64,000 nt of DNA, taken from Candidimonas humi (GTDB taxonomy: Bacteria; Pseudomonadota; Gammaproteobacteria; Burkholderiales; Burkholderiaceae_B). The translations under genes were made by a program, and so were the position numbers. The stretch covers positions 62,001 through 126,000 of the forward strand of contig NZ_JAHTBN010000005.1 in assembly GCF_019166065.1 (NCBI RefSeq). The letters run 5' to 3'. A model generated the notes under the pieces. The model searched no databases, had not been told where the DNA came from, and saw only the letters and a program-made list of their open reading frames with translations. Positions 8,669 through 16,791 of this stretch are shown piece after piece; position 1 is the first letter of the stretch, and each line of letters starts with the position of its first letter.

Positions 8669-10051
8669 ATGAGCATCGCGAAGACAGATCCCCCGGCCCC
8701 TTTGCCCGCCGCGGCCGGCCTGGCGCCCGGGGAACGGCGCATTGCCGGGCGTAGCCTGGACAATACCGGCCACAAGAACATGCAGCAATTGATCCAGTTG
8801 CGCTGGATCGCGGTGCTGGGGCAGTTGGCCACCATCTCGGTGGTCTACCAGGGTTTCGATATTCACTTGCCGCTGCGCAGCATGCTTGCGGTGCTGGGCT
8901 GCCTGGTGCTGTTCAATGCCGCCAGCATGCTGCGCCTGCGCTTGCGCCACGAAGTGGCCAATGGCGAGCTGCTGGCCGCCATGCTGGTCGATGTCTGCAT
9001 GCTGACCGCCCAGCTTTATCTTAGCGGCGGCATCACCAATCCTTTCGTCTTCCTGTACCTGCTGCAGGTGACTCTGGGCGCAATGCTGCTCAAGTCCTGG
9101 AGCATCTGGACCCTGGTCGCCGCGGCCGCCTGCTGCGTCGGCGGCCTGGCCTTCACGGCGCCGCCGCTGTCGCTGGCGCTGGACCACGACAGCGGCATGG
9201 CCAGCGTGTATATCCAGGGCATGCTGGTGTGTCTTGCCATCAATGCGGTGCTGCTGGTGGTCTTCGTCAGCCGCATCAGCCACAATCTGCGCGCGCGCGA
9301 CGCCCACCTGGCCGATCTGCGCCAGCGCGCCGCCGAAGAAGAGCACATCGTGCGCATGGGCCTGCTGGCTTCGGGTGCAGCGCACGAACTGGGCACGCCG
9401 CTGTCCACGCTGGCCGTGATCCTGGGCGACTGGCGCCGCATGCCGGCCTTTGCCGGCGATCCGGAGCTGGTGCTGGAAATCGGCGAGATGCAGAGCCAGG
9501 TGCTGCGCTGCAAGTCCATCGTCAGCAGCATCCTGCTGTCGGCCGGCGAGGCGCGCGGCGAGGCGCCGGTCGAGACCACCGTGTGCGGCTTTCTCGACGA
9601 CCTCGTCGCCGAATGGCGCGCCACCCGGCCCGGCGCCATGCCGATACTCGACTACCGCAACGAGTTCGGACTGGATCTGCGCATTATTTCCGATTCGGCG
9701 CTCAAGCAGATGATATGCAATGTGCTGGACAACGCGCTGGAAGCTTCGCCGGAATATGTGGGCCTGCGCGTGCGCCGCGACGGCGCCGACCTGCGCCTGG
9801 ACATCACCGACCGCGGGCTGGGTTTCGAGCCCGCCATGCTGGCGCAACTGGGCAAGCCTTACCAGTCCAGCAAGGGGCGCCCGGGCGGGGGCTTGGGCCT
9901 GTTCCTGGTGGTCAATGTGGCCCGTACGCTGGGCGGGCGTGTGCATGCTGCCAATCTGCCCGAGGGCGGGGCGGTGGTAAGCTTGATTCTGCCGCTGGAA
10001 TCCCTGACGCCCGACGAGGACGAAACCGAGGGAGAACTCGATGCCGGCTGA
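8669..10051 (+). CDS. regB: Redox-sensing histidine kinase, RegB/PrrB/ActS family
   Basis: A 460-residue kinase with six hydrophobic segments (about residues 42-200). It carries the RegB signature GGITNPF at 120-126, known in Rhodobacter RegB as a ubiquinone-binding loop. The phosphorylation box is AAHELGTPLSTLA with His239. The ATP-binding N, G1 and G2 boxes are NVLDNALEAS (from 351), DITDRGLGF (from 378) and GGGLGLFLV (from 407). Cys281, in QVLRCKSIV, lies where RegB has its redox-active cysteine. The gene overlaps regA by 11 bases. It probably senses the quinone pool or redox state and adjusts respiratory genes such as the neighbouring oxidases; the targets are inferred. Confidence 0.92.
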   Translation: MSIAKTDPPAPLPAAAGLAPGERRIAGRSLDNTGHKNMQQLIQLRWIAVLGQLATISVVYQGFDIHLPLRSMLAVLGCLVLFNAASMLRLRLRHEVANGELLAAMLVDVCMLTAQLYLSGGITNPFVFLYLLQVTLGAMLLKSWSIWTLVAAAACCVGGLAFTAPPLSLALDHDSGMASVYIQGMLVCLAINAVLLVVFVSRISHNLRARDAHLADLRQRAAEEEHIVRMGLLASGAAHELGTPLSTLAVILGDWRRMPAFAGDPELVLEIGEMQSQVLRCKSIVSSILLSAGEARGEAPVETTVCGFLDDLVAEWRATRPGAMPILDYRNEFGLDLRIISDSALKQMICNVLDNALEASPEYVGLRVRRDGADLRLDITDRGLGFEPAMLAQLGKPYQSSKGRPGGGLGLFLVVNVARTLGGRVHAANLPEGGAVVSLILPLESLTPDEDETEGELDAG

Positions 10052-10601
10052 GCCGACCCATCCGCAAGGCGCGAGCCGCCTGTTGCTGATCGTCGAGGAC
10101 GACGAGGCCTTCGCCCGCACGCTGGGCCGTTCGTTCGAGCGGCGCGGCTACGCGGTGCTGCACGCCGCCAGCCTCGAGGGCGTGCAATCCCTGCTGGCCG
10201 GGCACGCGCCAGGCTACGCGGTGGTGGACCTGAAGCTGCGGGGCGAAGCCAGCGGCCTGGCCTGCGTGCAGGCCCTGCGCGCGCATGACGACGATATGAA
10301 CATCGTGGTGCTGACCGGTTTTGCCAGCATCGCCACGGCGGTGGAAGCCATCAAGCTGGGCGCGCGCCATTACCTGGTCAAGCCTTCGAATACCGACGAC
10401 ATCGAGTCGGCTTTCGAGCGCGCCGACGGCGACACCGAGGTCAGCGTCACGAAACGTCCCACTTCCATCAAGACGCTGGAATGGGAACGTATCCACGAAA
10501 CCTTGGCGCAGACCGGTTTCAATATTTCCGAGACCGCGCGCAGGCTGGGCATGCACCGCCGCACCCTGGCGCGCAAGCTGGAAAAGCAGCGGGTCAAGTG
10601 A
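10041..10601 (+). CDS. regA: Response regulator, RegA/PrrA/ActR family
   Basis: A 186-residue partner of the upstream kinase. The receiver domain has Asp20-Asp21, the phosphorylation site Asp63 (VVDLKL) and Lys114 (VKPSN). The linker and output domain follow the RegA pattern: a strongly conserved GFASIATAVEAIKLGA segment and a C-terminal Fis-type helix-turn-helix at about 161-180 (ISETARRLGMHRRTLARKL). RegA proteins activate or repress oxidase and energy-metabolism promoters. The 11-base overlap with regB implies translational coupling. It ends 30 bases from the convergent amidohydrolase gene. Confidence 0.93.
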   Translation: MPAEPTHPQGASRLLLIVEDDEAFARTLGRSFERRGYAVLHAASLEGVQSLLAGHAPGYAVVDLKLRGEASGLACVQALRAHDDDMNIVVLTGFASIATAVEAIKLGARHYLVKPSNTDDIESAFERADGDTEVSVTKRPTSIKTLEWERIHETLAQTGFNISETARRLGMHRRTLARKLEKQRVK

Positions 10602-10630
10602 TGCGCGGCGGCGCGTCGTGCCGCGGGCGT

Positions 10631-11491
10631 CTAGAACCCGTAGAGTTCCGCCGGATTGTCCACCAGCACGCGGCGCCTGGCGGCCGTGTCGGGAACCCAT
10701 TGCCCGAGCAGCGCAAAGAGCGCCGTGTCGTCGGGGCCGGCGCCCGATTCGGTGGGGTGCGGCCAGTCCGAGCCCCAAACCATGCGGCGTGGCGCCAGGG
10801 CTGTCAGCGCCTGCGCGACGGGCACCGTGTCGGCATAGTCTGCACGTTGCGAATTCAGGTAGGCGCCTGACAGTTTGACCCAGGTATTGCCGCGGGCGAG
10901 CAGGCCGGCGACGATGTCCAGCGCCGGATGGTCCGGCCCCGCGCCCTTGGGCAGGCGCAGCATGTGATCGAAGACCAGCGTGCCGGGCAGCCGCTCGAGC
11001 AGCGCGGCGTGCTCGACGATCTGTTGCGCCGTCAAGTGCAGTTGCACATGCCAGCCCAGGCGCTGTATGCGCTGCGCCATGGGCTCGATCATGTCGAAGC
11101 CCGTGACGGCGGTCTTGGGGTTGAACAGGGTGAAGCGCACGCCGCGGATGCCGCCGGCGTGCAAGACGTCGAGTTCCGCCTCGGCCACATCGGGGTGCAG
11201 CACCGCGACGCCGCGGGCCGATTCGGGGCCCAGGTCGGATATGGCCTGCAGCGTGACCCGGTTGTCGGTGCCGTAGATGCCGGGCGTGACCACCACCGTT
11301 CTTTGCAGGTTCAGCCTGCGCCGCAGTTCCAGGTATGCGGGCACGCCCAGAAAGCGCGGCGGCTGCAGGCCATGCGCCTGCGAAGGATAGCGCTTGTCGT
11401 AGATATGGATGTGGGCGTCGCAGGCGCCGTCCGGCGCCAGCTCGCCGGGGCCGGCCGCGGCGGGCTGCGATGCGCGGGATGCATGTGTCAT
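10631..11491 (-). CDS. Amidohydrolase family TIM-barrel hydrolase (2-pyrone-4,6-dicarboxylate hydrolase-like)
   Basis: A 286-residue cytosolic protein of the amidohydrolase-2 family. It has the N-terminal metal-site motif CDAHIHIYD and the C-terminal WGSDWPHPTE, whose Asp acts as base in this family. The arrangement resembles lactone hydrolases such as 2-pyrone-4,6-dicarboxylate lactonase and galactarolactone isomerase-like enzymes, which open or shift sugar-acid or aromatic-derived lactones. The neighbours do not show a pathway, so the exact substrate is open. The ATG at 11491 gives a normal family length. Confidence 0.83.
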   Translation of the reverse strand: MTHASRASQPAAAGPGELAPDGACDAHIHIYDKRYPSQAHGLQPPRFLGVPAYLELRRRLNLQRTVVVTPGIYGTDNRVTLQAISDLGPESARGVAVLHPDVAEAELDVLHAGGIRGVRFTLFNPKTAVTGFDMIEPMAQRIQRLGWHVQLHLTAQQIVEHAALLERLPGTLVFDHMLRLPKGAGPDHPALDIVAGLLARGNTWVKLSGAYLNSQRADYADTVPVAQALTALAPRRMVWGSDWPHPTESGAGPDDTALFALLGQWVPDTAARRRVLVDNPAELYGF

Positions 11492-11604
11492 GGGTACTTG
11501 CCTTGGCGTTTACGTGATGGTGTTATGGGTGTCGCGGCGTGTGCCCGCATGGGGCGCGGCCGGCAGGCGGCGGAGGCAGCCGCCACGGGCGGCTGCCTGT
11601 GGCC

Positions 11605-12285
11605 TTATTGTGTGTCGTCCTGCATCTCGCATACGCCGGGCACGGCCTTGAGGCGTTCGCGGATGCGGCTGTATTGCGTGGGCGAGACGCGCGACAGCGT
11701 GATGCGCACTTCGTCGAGGTCTTCCGATTCGTTGCTTTGCTGGACCACGAATTCCTTGACGCGGCTGCCGGTGGAGCCGAGCGTGTCGTGCAGCGCCTTC
11801 AGGTTCAGCGAGCCGTGCGTGACCAGCAGGCGCACCCGGCGTTCCTGGCGGGCGGCGATGTAGCGCTGTTCCAGCGGCTTGATGCCGGCCAGGATGATGA
11901 GGATGATGATGGTGGCCGCGATCGAGGCGGTGTACATGCCGCCGCCGACCGCCAGTCCGATGGCGGCCACCGACCAGAGGCTGGCCGCGGTGGTCAGCCC
12001 GCGTATGACTTCGCCGCGCAGCAGGATCGAGCCCGCGCCCAGGAAGCCTATGCCCGAGACGACCTGGGCGGCGATGCGGGAAGGGTCGAGCACTACGTGT
12101 TCCGCACCCAGGATGTCGTGGAAGCCGAATGCCGATACGATCATGATCAGTGTCGAACCCACGCACACCAGCATGTGCGTGCGCAGGCCCGCGGCCCACG
12201 ACAGCCGTTCGCGTTCGAAGCCGATCAGGCTGCCCAGCAGGGCCCCCAGCAGCAGCCTGCCTATGATGTCGATGTTGCCAAGCAT
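11605..12285 (-). CDS. MgtC/SapB family membrane protein
   Basis: A 226-residue protein with four to five N-terminal membrane helices. It contains the MgtC-family features GSLIGFERE, GLRTHMLVCVGSTL and GIGFLGAGSI, followed by a soluble ACT-like C-terminal part (from about residue 145). Family members affect magnesium homeostasis and ATP synthase activity in some pathogens, but chromosomal housekeeping members have no agreed function. It stands alone between the amidohydrolase and AI-2E genes on the same strand. Confidence 0.88.
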   Translation of the reverse strand: MLGNIDIIGRLLLGALLGSLIGFERERLSWAAGLRTHMLVCVGSTLIMIVSAFGFHDILGAEHVVLDPSRIAAQVVSGIGFLGAGSILLRGEVIRGLTTAASLWSVAAIGLAVGGGMYTASIAATIIILIILAGIKPLEQRYIAARQERRVRLLVTHGSLNLKALHDTLGSTGSRVKEFVVQQSNESEDLDEVRITLSRVSPTQYSRIRERLKAVPGVCEMQDDTQ

Positions 12286-12460
12286 GGATGTCCTTTGTCT
12301 TGTCGGCCTCGGCGCACCCTTGCGCCGCGCCTGTTTCCATGCCTGGAATTATGGCACCGGACGGGAATAGTGCAATTCGGGCGCCGGGGAATCCGGGCGC
12401 ACGGACGCCGGGCATCGCCGGCACCGGCGGCTCTGAACTGCGGGCGCGCCGAGCCGCGGA

Positions 12461-13522
12461 TCAGGACTCCTGGTGCTTGCGGATGGCCGAAGGGAACAGG
12501 TCCCAGCAGGCGATGAACAGCGCCGCGCACAGCGGGCCGATCACGAAGCCGTTCAGGCCGAAGACGGTCAGGCCGCCCAGCGTGGAAATGAGAATGACGT
12601 AGTCGGGTATTTTGGTGTCCTTGCCCACCAGCACGGGCCGCAGCACATTGTCCACCAGGCCTATCACCAGCACGCAGAACAGGATCAGCACCACGCCTTG
12701 CCAGATCGCGCCGGTGACCAGGAAGTAGACCGCGACCGGCATCCAGATCAGCGCCGCGCCCACGGCGGGCAGCAGCGACAGGAACCCCATCAGCACGCCC
12801 CACAGCAGCGCGCCCTGGATGCCGAGGAACCAGAATATCAGGCCTCCCAGCAGGCCTTGCGTGCAAGCCACCGCGATATTGCCCTTGACCGTGGCGCGCA
12901 CCACCGTGGTGAACTTGCGGTACAAGTGGACCTGGTGGTCGTCGCTCAGCGGGATCAGCAGCTTGCTGTGCCGCGCCAGCTGCGGCCCGTCGCGCAGCAG
13001 GAAGTACAGCAGGTAGAGCATCACGCCCATGCTGATGAGGAACTCGAAAGTGTGCTGGCCCACATTGACCGCCTGCGAGGCCAGGAACTTGCTGCCCTGC
13101 AGGGCGGCCGCCGACAGCTTGTCCTGCAGGCTGAAGACGTCGCCCACGCCGTAGCGGTCGAGCAGGCTGTGCACCGACGCGGGCAGGGCATTGACGATCT
13201 GCTCGAAGTAGGCGCCCAGGTCGAACTGGCCGGAACTGATGCGCTTGTAGATCGCCGCGCCTTCCTGGATCAGTGCGCCGGAGACGAAGATCAGCGGCAG
13301 GATCACGATCAGGATGATGATGAGCAGCGAGGCCAGCGCCGCCAGGTTGCGATGGCCGTGGAACCTGGCCAGCAGCCGCCTGTGCATGGGGCCGAACACG
13401 ATGGCCAGGATCGCGCCCCAGAATATCGCGCTGTAGTAGGGCAGCAGTACGACGATGAAGGCGATGGTGACTGCCGTCAGCAGCAGCAGGAAGGTGCGGA
13501 AATAAAGAGTGGAATTTTCCAT
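12461..13522 (-). CDS. AI-2E family transporter (YdiK/PerM-like)
   Basis: A 353-residue membrane protein with the family layout: two N-terminal hydrophobic segments (LLLLTAVTIAFIVVLLPYYS and the AIFWGAILAIVFGPMHRRL region), a long central soluble stretch, and four to five C-terminal helices. Conserved parts include GNIAVACTQGLLGGLIFWFLG and the terminal FGLNGFVIGPLCAALFIACW. Members are putative exporters or permeases; the autoinducer-2 link was made for one relative only. The ATG at 13522 is the first Met of the frame. No partner gene is evident. Confidence 0.88.
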   Translation of the reverse strand: MENSTLYFRTFLLLLTAVTIAFIVVLLPYYSAIFWGAILAIVFGPMHRRLLARFHGHRNLAALASLLIIILIVILPLIFVSGALIQEGAAIYKRISSGQFDLGAYFEQIVNALPASVHSLLDRYGVGDVFSLQDKLSAAALQGSKFLASQAVNVGQHTFEFLISMGVMLYLLYFLLRDGPQLARHSKLLIPLSDDHQVHLYRKFTTVVRATVKGNIAVACTQGLLGGLIFWFLGIQGALLWGVLMGFLSLLPAVGAALIWMPVAVYFLVTGAIWQGVVLILFCVLVIGLVDNVLRPVLVGKDTKIPDYVILISTLGGLTVFGLNGFVIGPLCAALFIACWDLFPSAIRKHQES

Positions 13523-13635
13523 CCGGCGTCCAGTGTATCCGGGCTAGGGGTGCGAGCGGGCGGCGGCCGGCGCCGTCTGTGCGGGCTTGCCGGAGATGCC
13601 TGGGCCGCGGGCCGTGCCGGTCGGGCCTGGCGCGC

Positions 13636-13679
13636 GGTACCCGTGCGCGCGGGCCCCTGGAACCACGCGCACGGGTGCC
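13636..13679. terminator. Long GC-rich hairpin downstream of the cbb3/HiPIP cluster
   Basis: Arms ACCCGTGCGCG (13639-13649) and CGCGCACGGGT (13666-13676) are perfect complements. Two further G-C pairs and one wobble extend the stem outward. It sits in the 281-base gene-free stretch 13523-13803, after the HiPIP stop for minus-strand transcripts. No clear T-run follows on that strand, so it may be a transcript-stabilising or REP-like hairpin rather than an intrinsic terminator. I see no other feature in this stretch. Confidence 0.4.
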
Positions 13680-13803
13680 TATTTTGCAACGGATTGGCTG
13701 CGCGTGGGATGGAAAGGGGAAAGGGGGCCCTCATTTATTGTGTGGGCTTGTATTCCCGGATACCAATTGTGAGCCCCCGGGCGGGGCCGGACGCCCCTTG
13801 GAT

Positions 13804-14115
13804 TCAGGCCTTTTTCGCGTAGGCGCTGCACCAGCCGGCGGTGGCCACCAGCTTGCCGGCGAAGATCGGACAGGGGCCCCATTGCTCGCCGGCCTGGCCC
13901 TGGAACAACTGGCAGTTGCCGCAATGTTCGCCGGGCGAGTACTTGGGCTGCGCAGCCTTGTCGATCAGCGTGGCGTCGTGCCTGTAGCCCAGGCCGATCG
14001 CCACCGGGTCGCTTTCCTCCAGCTTGGCCGGGCCGGCCAGTGCACGGCCGCCCAGGGCCACGGACGAGGCCAGGCCGGCGCCTGCGATCAGGAAACTGCG
14101 GCGGGATGTCTTCAT
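13804..14115 (-). CDS. High-potential iron-sulfur protein (HiPIP)
   Basis: A 103-residue periplasmic electron carrier. The leader has a twin-arginine motif (SRRSFL) and ends near ALA at residue 27, so the folded protein is exported by the Tat system. The mature part has the four cluster ligands Cys65, Cys68, Cys82 and Cys96 in the HiPIP spacing (C-x2-C, then WGPCPIF and GWCSAY). The start at 14115 is favoured by AAGGAG just upstream, inside the end of ccoS, whose stop it overlaps by four bases. Being last in the cbb3 cluster suggests it delivers electrons to the oxidase or to another periplasmic acceptor; this is inference. Confidence 0.92.
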   Translation of the reverse strand: MKTSRRSFLIAGAGLASSVALGGRALAGPAKLEESDPVAIGLGYRHDATLIDKAAQPKYSPGEHCGNCQLFQGQAGEQWGPCPIFAGKLVATAGWCSAYAKKA

Positions 14116-14309
14116 GATGTACTCCTTGTAGTTCGGGGTTGATGGTCGGAATCGGGATCGGGATCGGGCGGCGGGTCTTCCAGCAGCGGCATGAAGCCCG
14201 GGCTTTCGAGATCGTCGAACTGCTGATGGTTGACCGCCCAGAAGAAGATCGCCGCGGCCAGCAGCACGATCATCAGGGTGACGGGAATCAGGATCAGCAG
14301 GCTGTTCAT
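14112..14309 (-). CDS. ccoS: cbb3-type cytochrome oxidase assembly protein CcoS
   Basis: A 65-residue protein with one N-terminal membrane helix ending in FFWAV and the CcoS hallmark QFDDLESPGFMPL at about 30-42. CcoS is needed for cofactor insertion into cbb3 oxidase. The tail is unusual: an acidic, proline-rich stretch (DPPPDPDPDSD) encoded by a short GGGATC-like tandem repeat at about 14147-14169. The gene overlaps ccoI upstream and HiPIP downstream by four bases each, so all three are probably coupled in translation. Confidence 0.92.
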   Translation of the reverse strand: MNSLLILIPVTLMIVLLAAAIFFWAVNHQQFDDLESPGFMPLLEDPPPDPDPDSDHQPRTTRSTS

Positions 14310-16543
14310 GGATGCGAGGCGGACGCCGGGCCGGCCTGGAAAGCGGGCGCGCCGGCATGGGGGTAGGGGGCGGAGGCCTGCCGGGATTGCGGATCCTGCT
14401 TATGCGGACCCTGGGTATCCGGGCATGCGTCGGCGGGACGGGCTCCCGGCGCGGCGCGGCCTGCGCGCAGCGCGTTCATTGCCACCAGCAGCGAGCTGGC
14501 GGACATGCCCAGGGCCGCCAGCCAGGGCGGCACCCAGCCCAGGGCGGCCGGAGGGACGGCGCACAGGTTATAGAACAGCGACCAGCGCTGGCTCTGGGCT
14601 ACCAGCTTCATGGCCTTGCGGGCGGCGGCGCGGGCCCTGGTCAAGCCGTCGAGGCGCCCGTCCAGCAGCAGCATGCCCGCACGCGATTGCGCTAGGTCGG
14701 TGGCGCTGGCCGGTGCGGCTGAAACGTCGGCGGCGGCCAGCACGGGGGCGTCATTGCTGCCGTCGCCCACGGCCAGCGTGACGTGGCCGGCCGCGCGCAG
14801 GGCGTCCAGCAGCGCCAGCTTGTCTTCGGGGCGCAGGCGGGCGTGCCATTCGTCCACCCCCAGGCGGGCGGCCAGCGCCGCGACCCGTTCGGGCGCGTCG
14901 CCGCTGGCGATGCGTATCGAGACGCCATCGGAGCGCAAGGCGTCGAGCACGGCGCGGGCCTCGGGGCGCGGATATTCCGCGGCCTCGGCGCCGTGAATGT
15001 CGATCGGCTCTGCGGCGTCGCTGCGCGCGGCGGCGGGGGGCGCCGGCCTCGCGGCGTCTTGGTGCACGGCGATGGGATGGGTAGGGCTTGATACATCACC
15101 GCCTGGCATGGGCGGCAGCGTCAGGGTGCCGGTCTTGTCGAACAGCGCGGCGTCGACCCGCGCCAGGCTGGCCAGTGCCGCCGCGTCATTGACCAAGACC
15201 CCTTGCGTGGCCAGCGCGCCCATGGCGCGCGTCAAGGTTGCCGGGGCCGCCAGGGCGAAGGCGCAGGGGCAGGCGGCCACCAGCACAGCCACGGTGGCCT
15301 CGAAGGCGCGGCTCGGCTCGGCGAGCAGCCAGCCCGCGGCGGTCAGCAGCGCCAGCAGCAGGATGGCCAGGACGTAGCGATGGGCGTGGCCGTCCGGGCC
15401 CGGCATGCTCGGGCGGCGCCGGCCTTCGAGCGCCTCGATCCGCGCCGCGGCACCGGATCCGGAGCCTTGTTCCACCACGATCACGGCGGGGCCGTCCAGC
15501 AACAGGCTGCCGGCCGCCAGGCATGCACCGCGCCTGTGCGGTACCGGGCGCGATTCTCCGGACAGCAGGGATTCGTCCAGGCGAGCCTCGGGGCTTTCCA
15601 GCCGGCCATCGGCGGGCACGATGCCGCCCGGCGCTATCCATACGCGGTCGCCCGGCAGTAGTTGCTCGGCCGGCACGGTCTCGAGGGCGCCGCCCGGGAC
15701 ATAGCGGCGGGCCAGCAGCGGCGTGGCGTCCAGCGCCGCGTCGGCCTGCGCCGCGCTATGGTGTCGCGTGCGCAATTCCAGGTAGCGTGCGCCCAGCAGC
15801 AGGAAGATGAACATGCCGACCGAGTCGAAATAGATCTCGCCTTGCCCGCGCCAGGTATTGAAGGCGCTGGCCAGGAACACCGGCACGATGGCCAGCGTGA
15901 CCGGCAGGTCTATGCCCAGGCGGAGCCGGCGCAATTCCCGCCAGGCGTTGCGGTAGAAGGGCACGGCCGAATAGCCCACGCAGGGGATCGTCACCAGCAG
16001 GCACAGCCAGCGGAACAGGCCGCGCGTGCTGAAGTCGACCATGTCGACCGCGCCGATGTAGATCACGAAGGCGAAAGTCATGACCTGCATCGAGCACATG
16101 CCCGCCACCAGCAGGCGCTTGAGAATATCGTGGCGCTCGTCGACATGGCCGTCGTCGATGCTGTCGCGGCGCAAAGGCCTGGCGCGGTAGCCGGCGCCGG
16201 CGCAGGCCCGCAGCAGATCGTCCAGAGACAGCCTGCGGGCGTCCCAGATCACGCGCGCGCGGCGCGCGGGCACGTCGATGGAGACGCGCCGAATTCCCGG
16301 CAAGGCCTGGATGATCTGCTCCAGCCGCAACACTTGTCGGGCATCGTCCAGCGGCTCGGTGCGCAGGGCGGCCTCGACCCAGCCATCGCGGCGCTTGCGC
16401 AGCACCTGCGCGGCCAGCCGCGGGTCGGACCACAGGGCCGTGGAGCCCACGTCCGGCGGGCAGGCTCGCTTGCCTTGCGCCGCATCCTGCCCGGGCAAGG
16501 GCGCGGGGCTCGCAGGCTCATCGGGGACCGCGGGCTGCTTCAT
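14306..16543 (-). CDS. ccoI: Copper-type P1B ATPase CcoI/FixI for cbb3 oxidase assembly, with reduced domains
   Basis: A 745-residue heavy-metal P-type ATPase that supplies copper for cbb3 oxidase. Eight membrane helices are predicted. The actuator loop has LLSGES (327-331), the membrane metal site is CPC (425-427), the phosphorylation motif is DKTGTLT with Asp469, and the hinge is GDGSNDAP (593-600). The start is set at 16543 because a longer frame to 16699 lies inside the neighbouring gene. Two things are odd. The N-terminal metal-binding region (about 50-125) has an HMA-like outline but no CxxC. Between Asp469 and the SGD motif at 548 there are only about 79 residues, with just a THPIA remnant of the SEHP motif, so the nucleotide-binding domain is shrunken. 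The long Pro/Ala-rich C-terminus is not conserved. Confidence 0.9.
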   Translation of the reverse strand: MKQPAVPDEPASPAPLPGQDAAQGKRACPPDVGSTALWSDPRLAAQVLRKRRDGWVEAALRTEPLDDARQVLRLEQIIQALPGIRRVSIDVPARRARVIWDARRLSLDDLLRACAGAGYRARPLRRDSIDDGHVDERHDILKRLLVAGMCSMQVMTFAFVIYIGAVDMVDFSTRGLFRWLCLLVTIPCVGYSAVPFYRNAWRELRRLRLGIDLPVTLAIVPVFLASAFNTWRGQGEIYFDSVGMFIFLLLGARYLELRTRHHSAAQADAALDATPLLARRYVPGGALETVPAEQLLPGDRVWIAPGGIVPADGRLESPEARLDESLLSGESRPVPHRRGACLAAGSLLLDGPAVIVVEQGSGSGAAARIEALEGRRRPSMPGPDGHAHRYVLAILLLALLTAAGWLLAEPSRAFEATVAVLVAACPCAFALAAPATLTRAMGALATQGVLVNDAAALASLARVDAALFDKTGTLTLPPMPGGDVSSPTHPIAVHQDAARPAPPAAARSDAAEPIDIHGAEAAEYPRPEARAVLDALRSDGVSIRIASGDAPERVAALAARLGVDEWHARLRPEDKLALLDALRAAGHVTLAVGDGSNDAPVLAAADVSAAPASATDLAQSRAGMLLLDGRLDGLTRARAAARKAMKLVAQSQRWSLFYNLCAVPPAALGWVPPWLAALGMSASSLLVAMNALRAGRAAPGARPADACPDTQGPHKQDPQSRQASAPYPHAGAPAFQAGPASASHP

Positions 16544-16791
16544 CGCGCCGCCTCGCCGCCAGGTTCCGGGGCCGCGGACAGGGGAACGCCGAAGACGGTG
16601 CGCGCGGTCGGCAGCGGCGTATCGGCATGGCGGTGGCTGGCGACGATGATCCAGACGCAGCCGGCCAGCGCCGCAACGAACACCAGCAGCCCCAGCCACA
16701 GCACGGGCTGGCGCTGCCAGCCTGCGCGCCGGGGATCAGCGGCGGACGTCGCTGCCGGCCGCCGCATCGCTGTGCGAAAGATGGTAGACAT
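16540..16791 (-). CDS. Small single-pass membrane protein between ccoP and ccoI (possible CcoH/FixH remnant)
   Basis: An 83-residue frame with one strong membrane helix at about 30-51 (VLWLGLLVFVAALAGCVWII), preceded by WQRQP and followed by a short periplasmic part ending in FGVPLS. It occupies the slot where ccoG and ccoH lie in most cbb3 clusters. The WQRQP-helix start resembles the N-terminus of FixH, but the rest of FixH is missing. The frame overlaps the end of ccoP by 56 bases if it starts at the ATG 16791; a GTG at 16704 is an alternative start. It overlaps ccoI by four bases. A role in cbb3 assembly is inferred from position only. Confidence 0.62.
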   Translation of the reverse strand: MSTIFRTAMRRPAATSAADPRRAGWQRQPVLWLGLLVFVAALAGCVWIIVASHRHADTPLPTARTVFGVPLSAAPEPGGEAAR

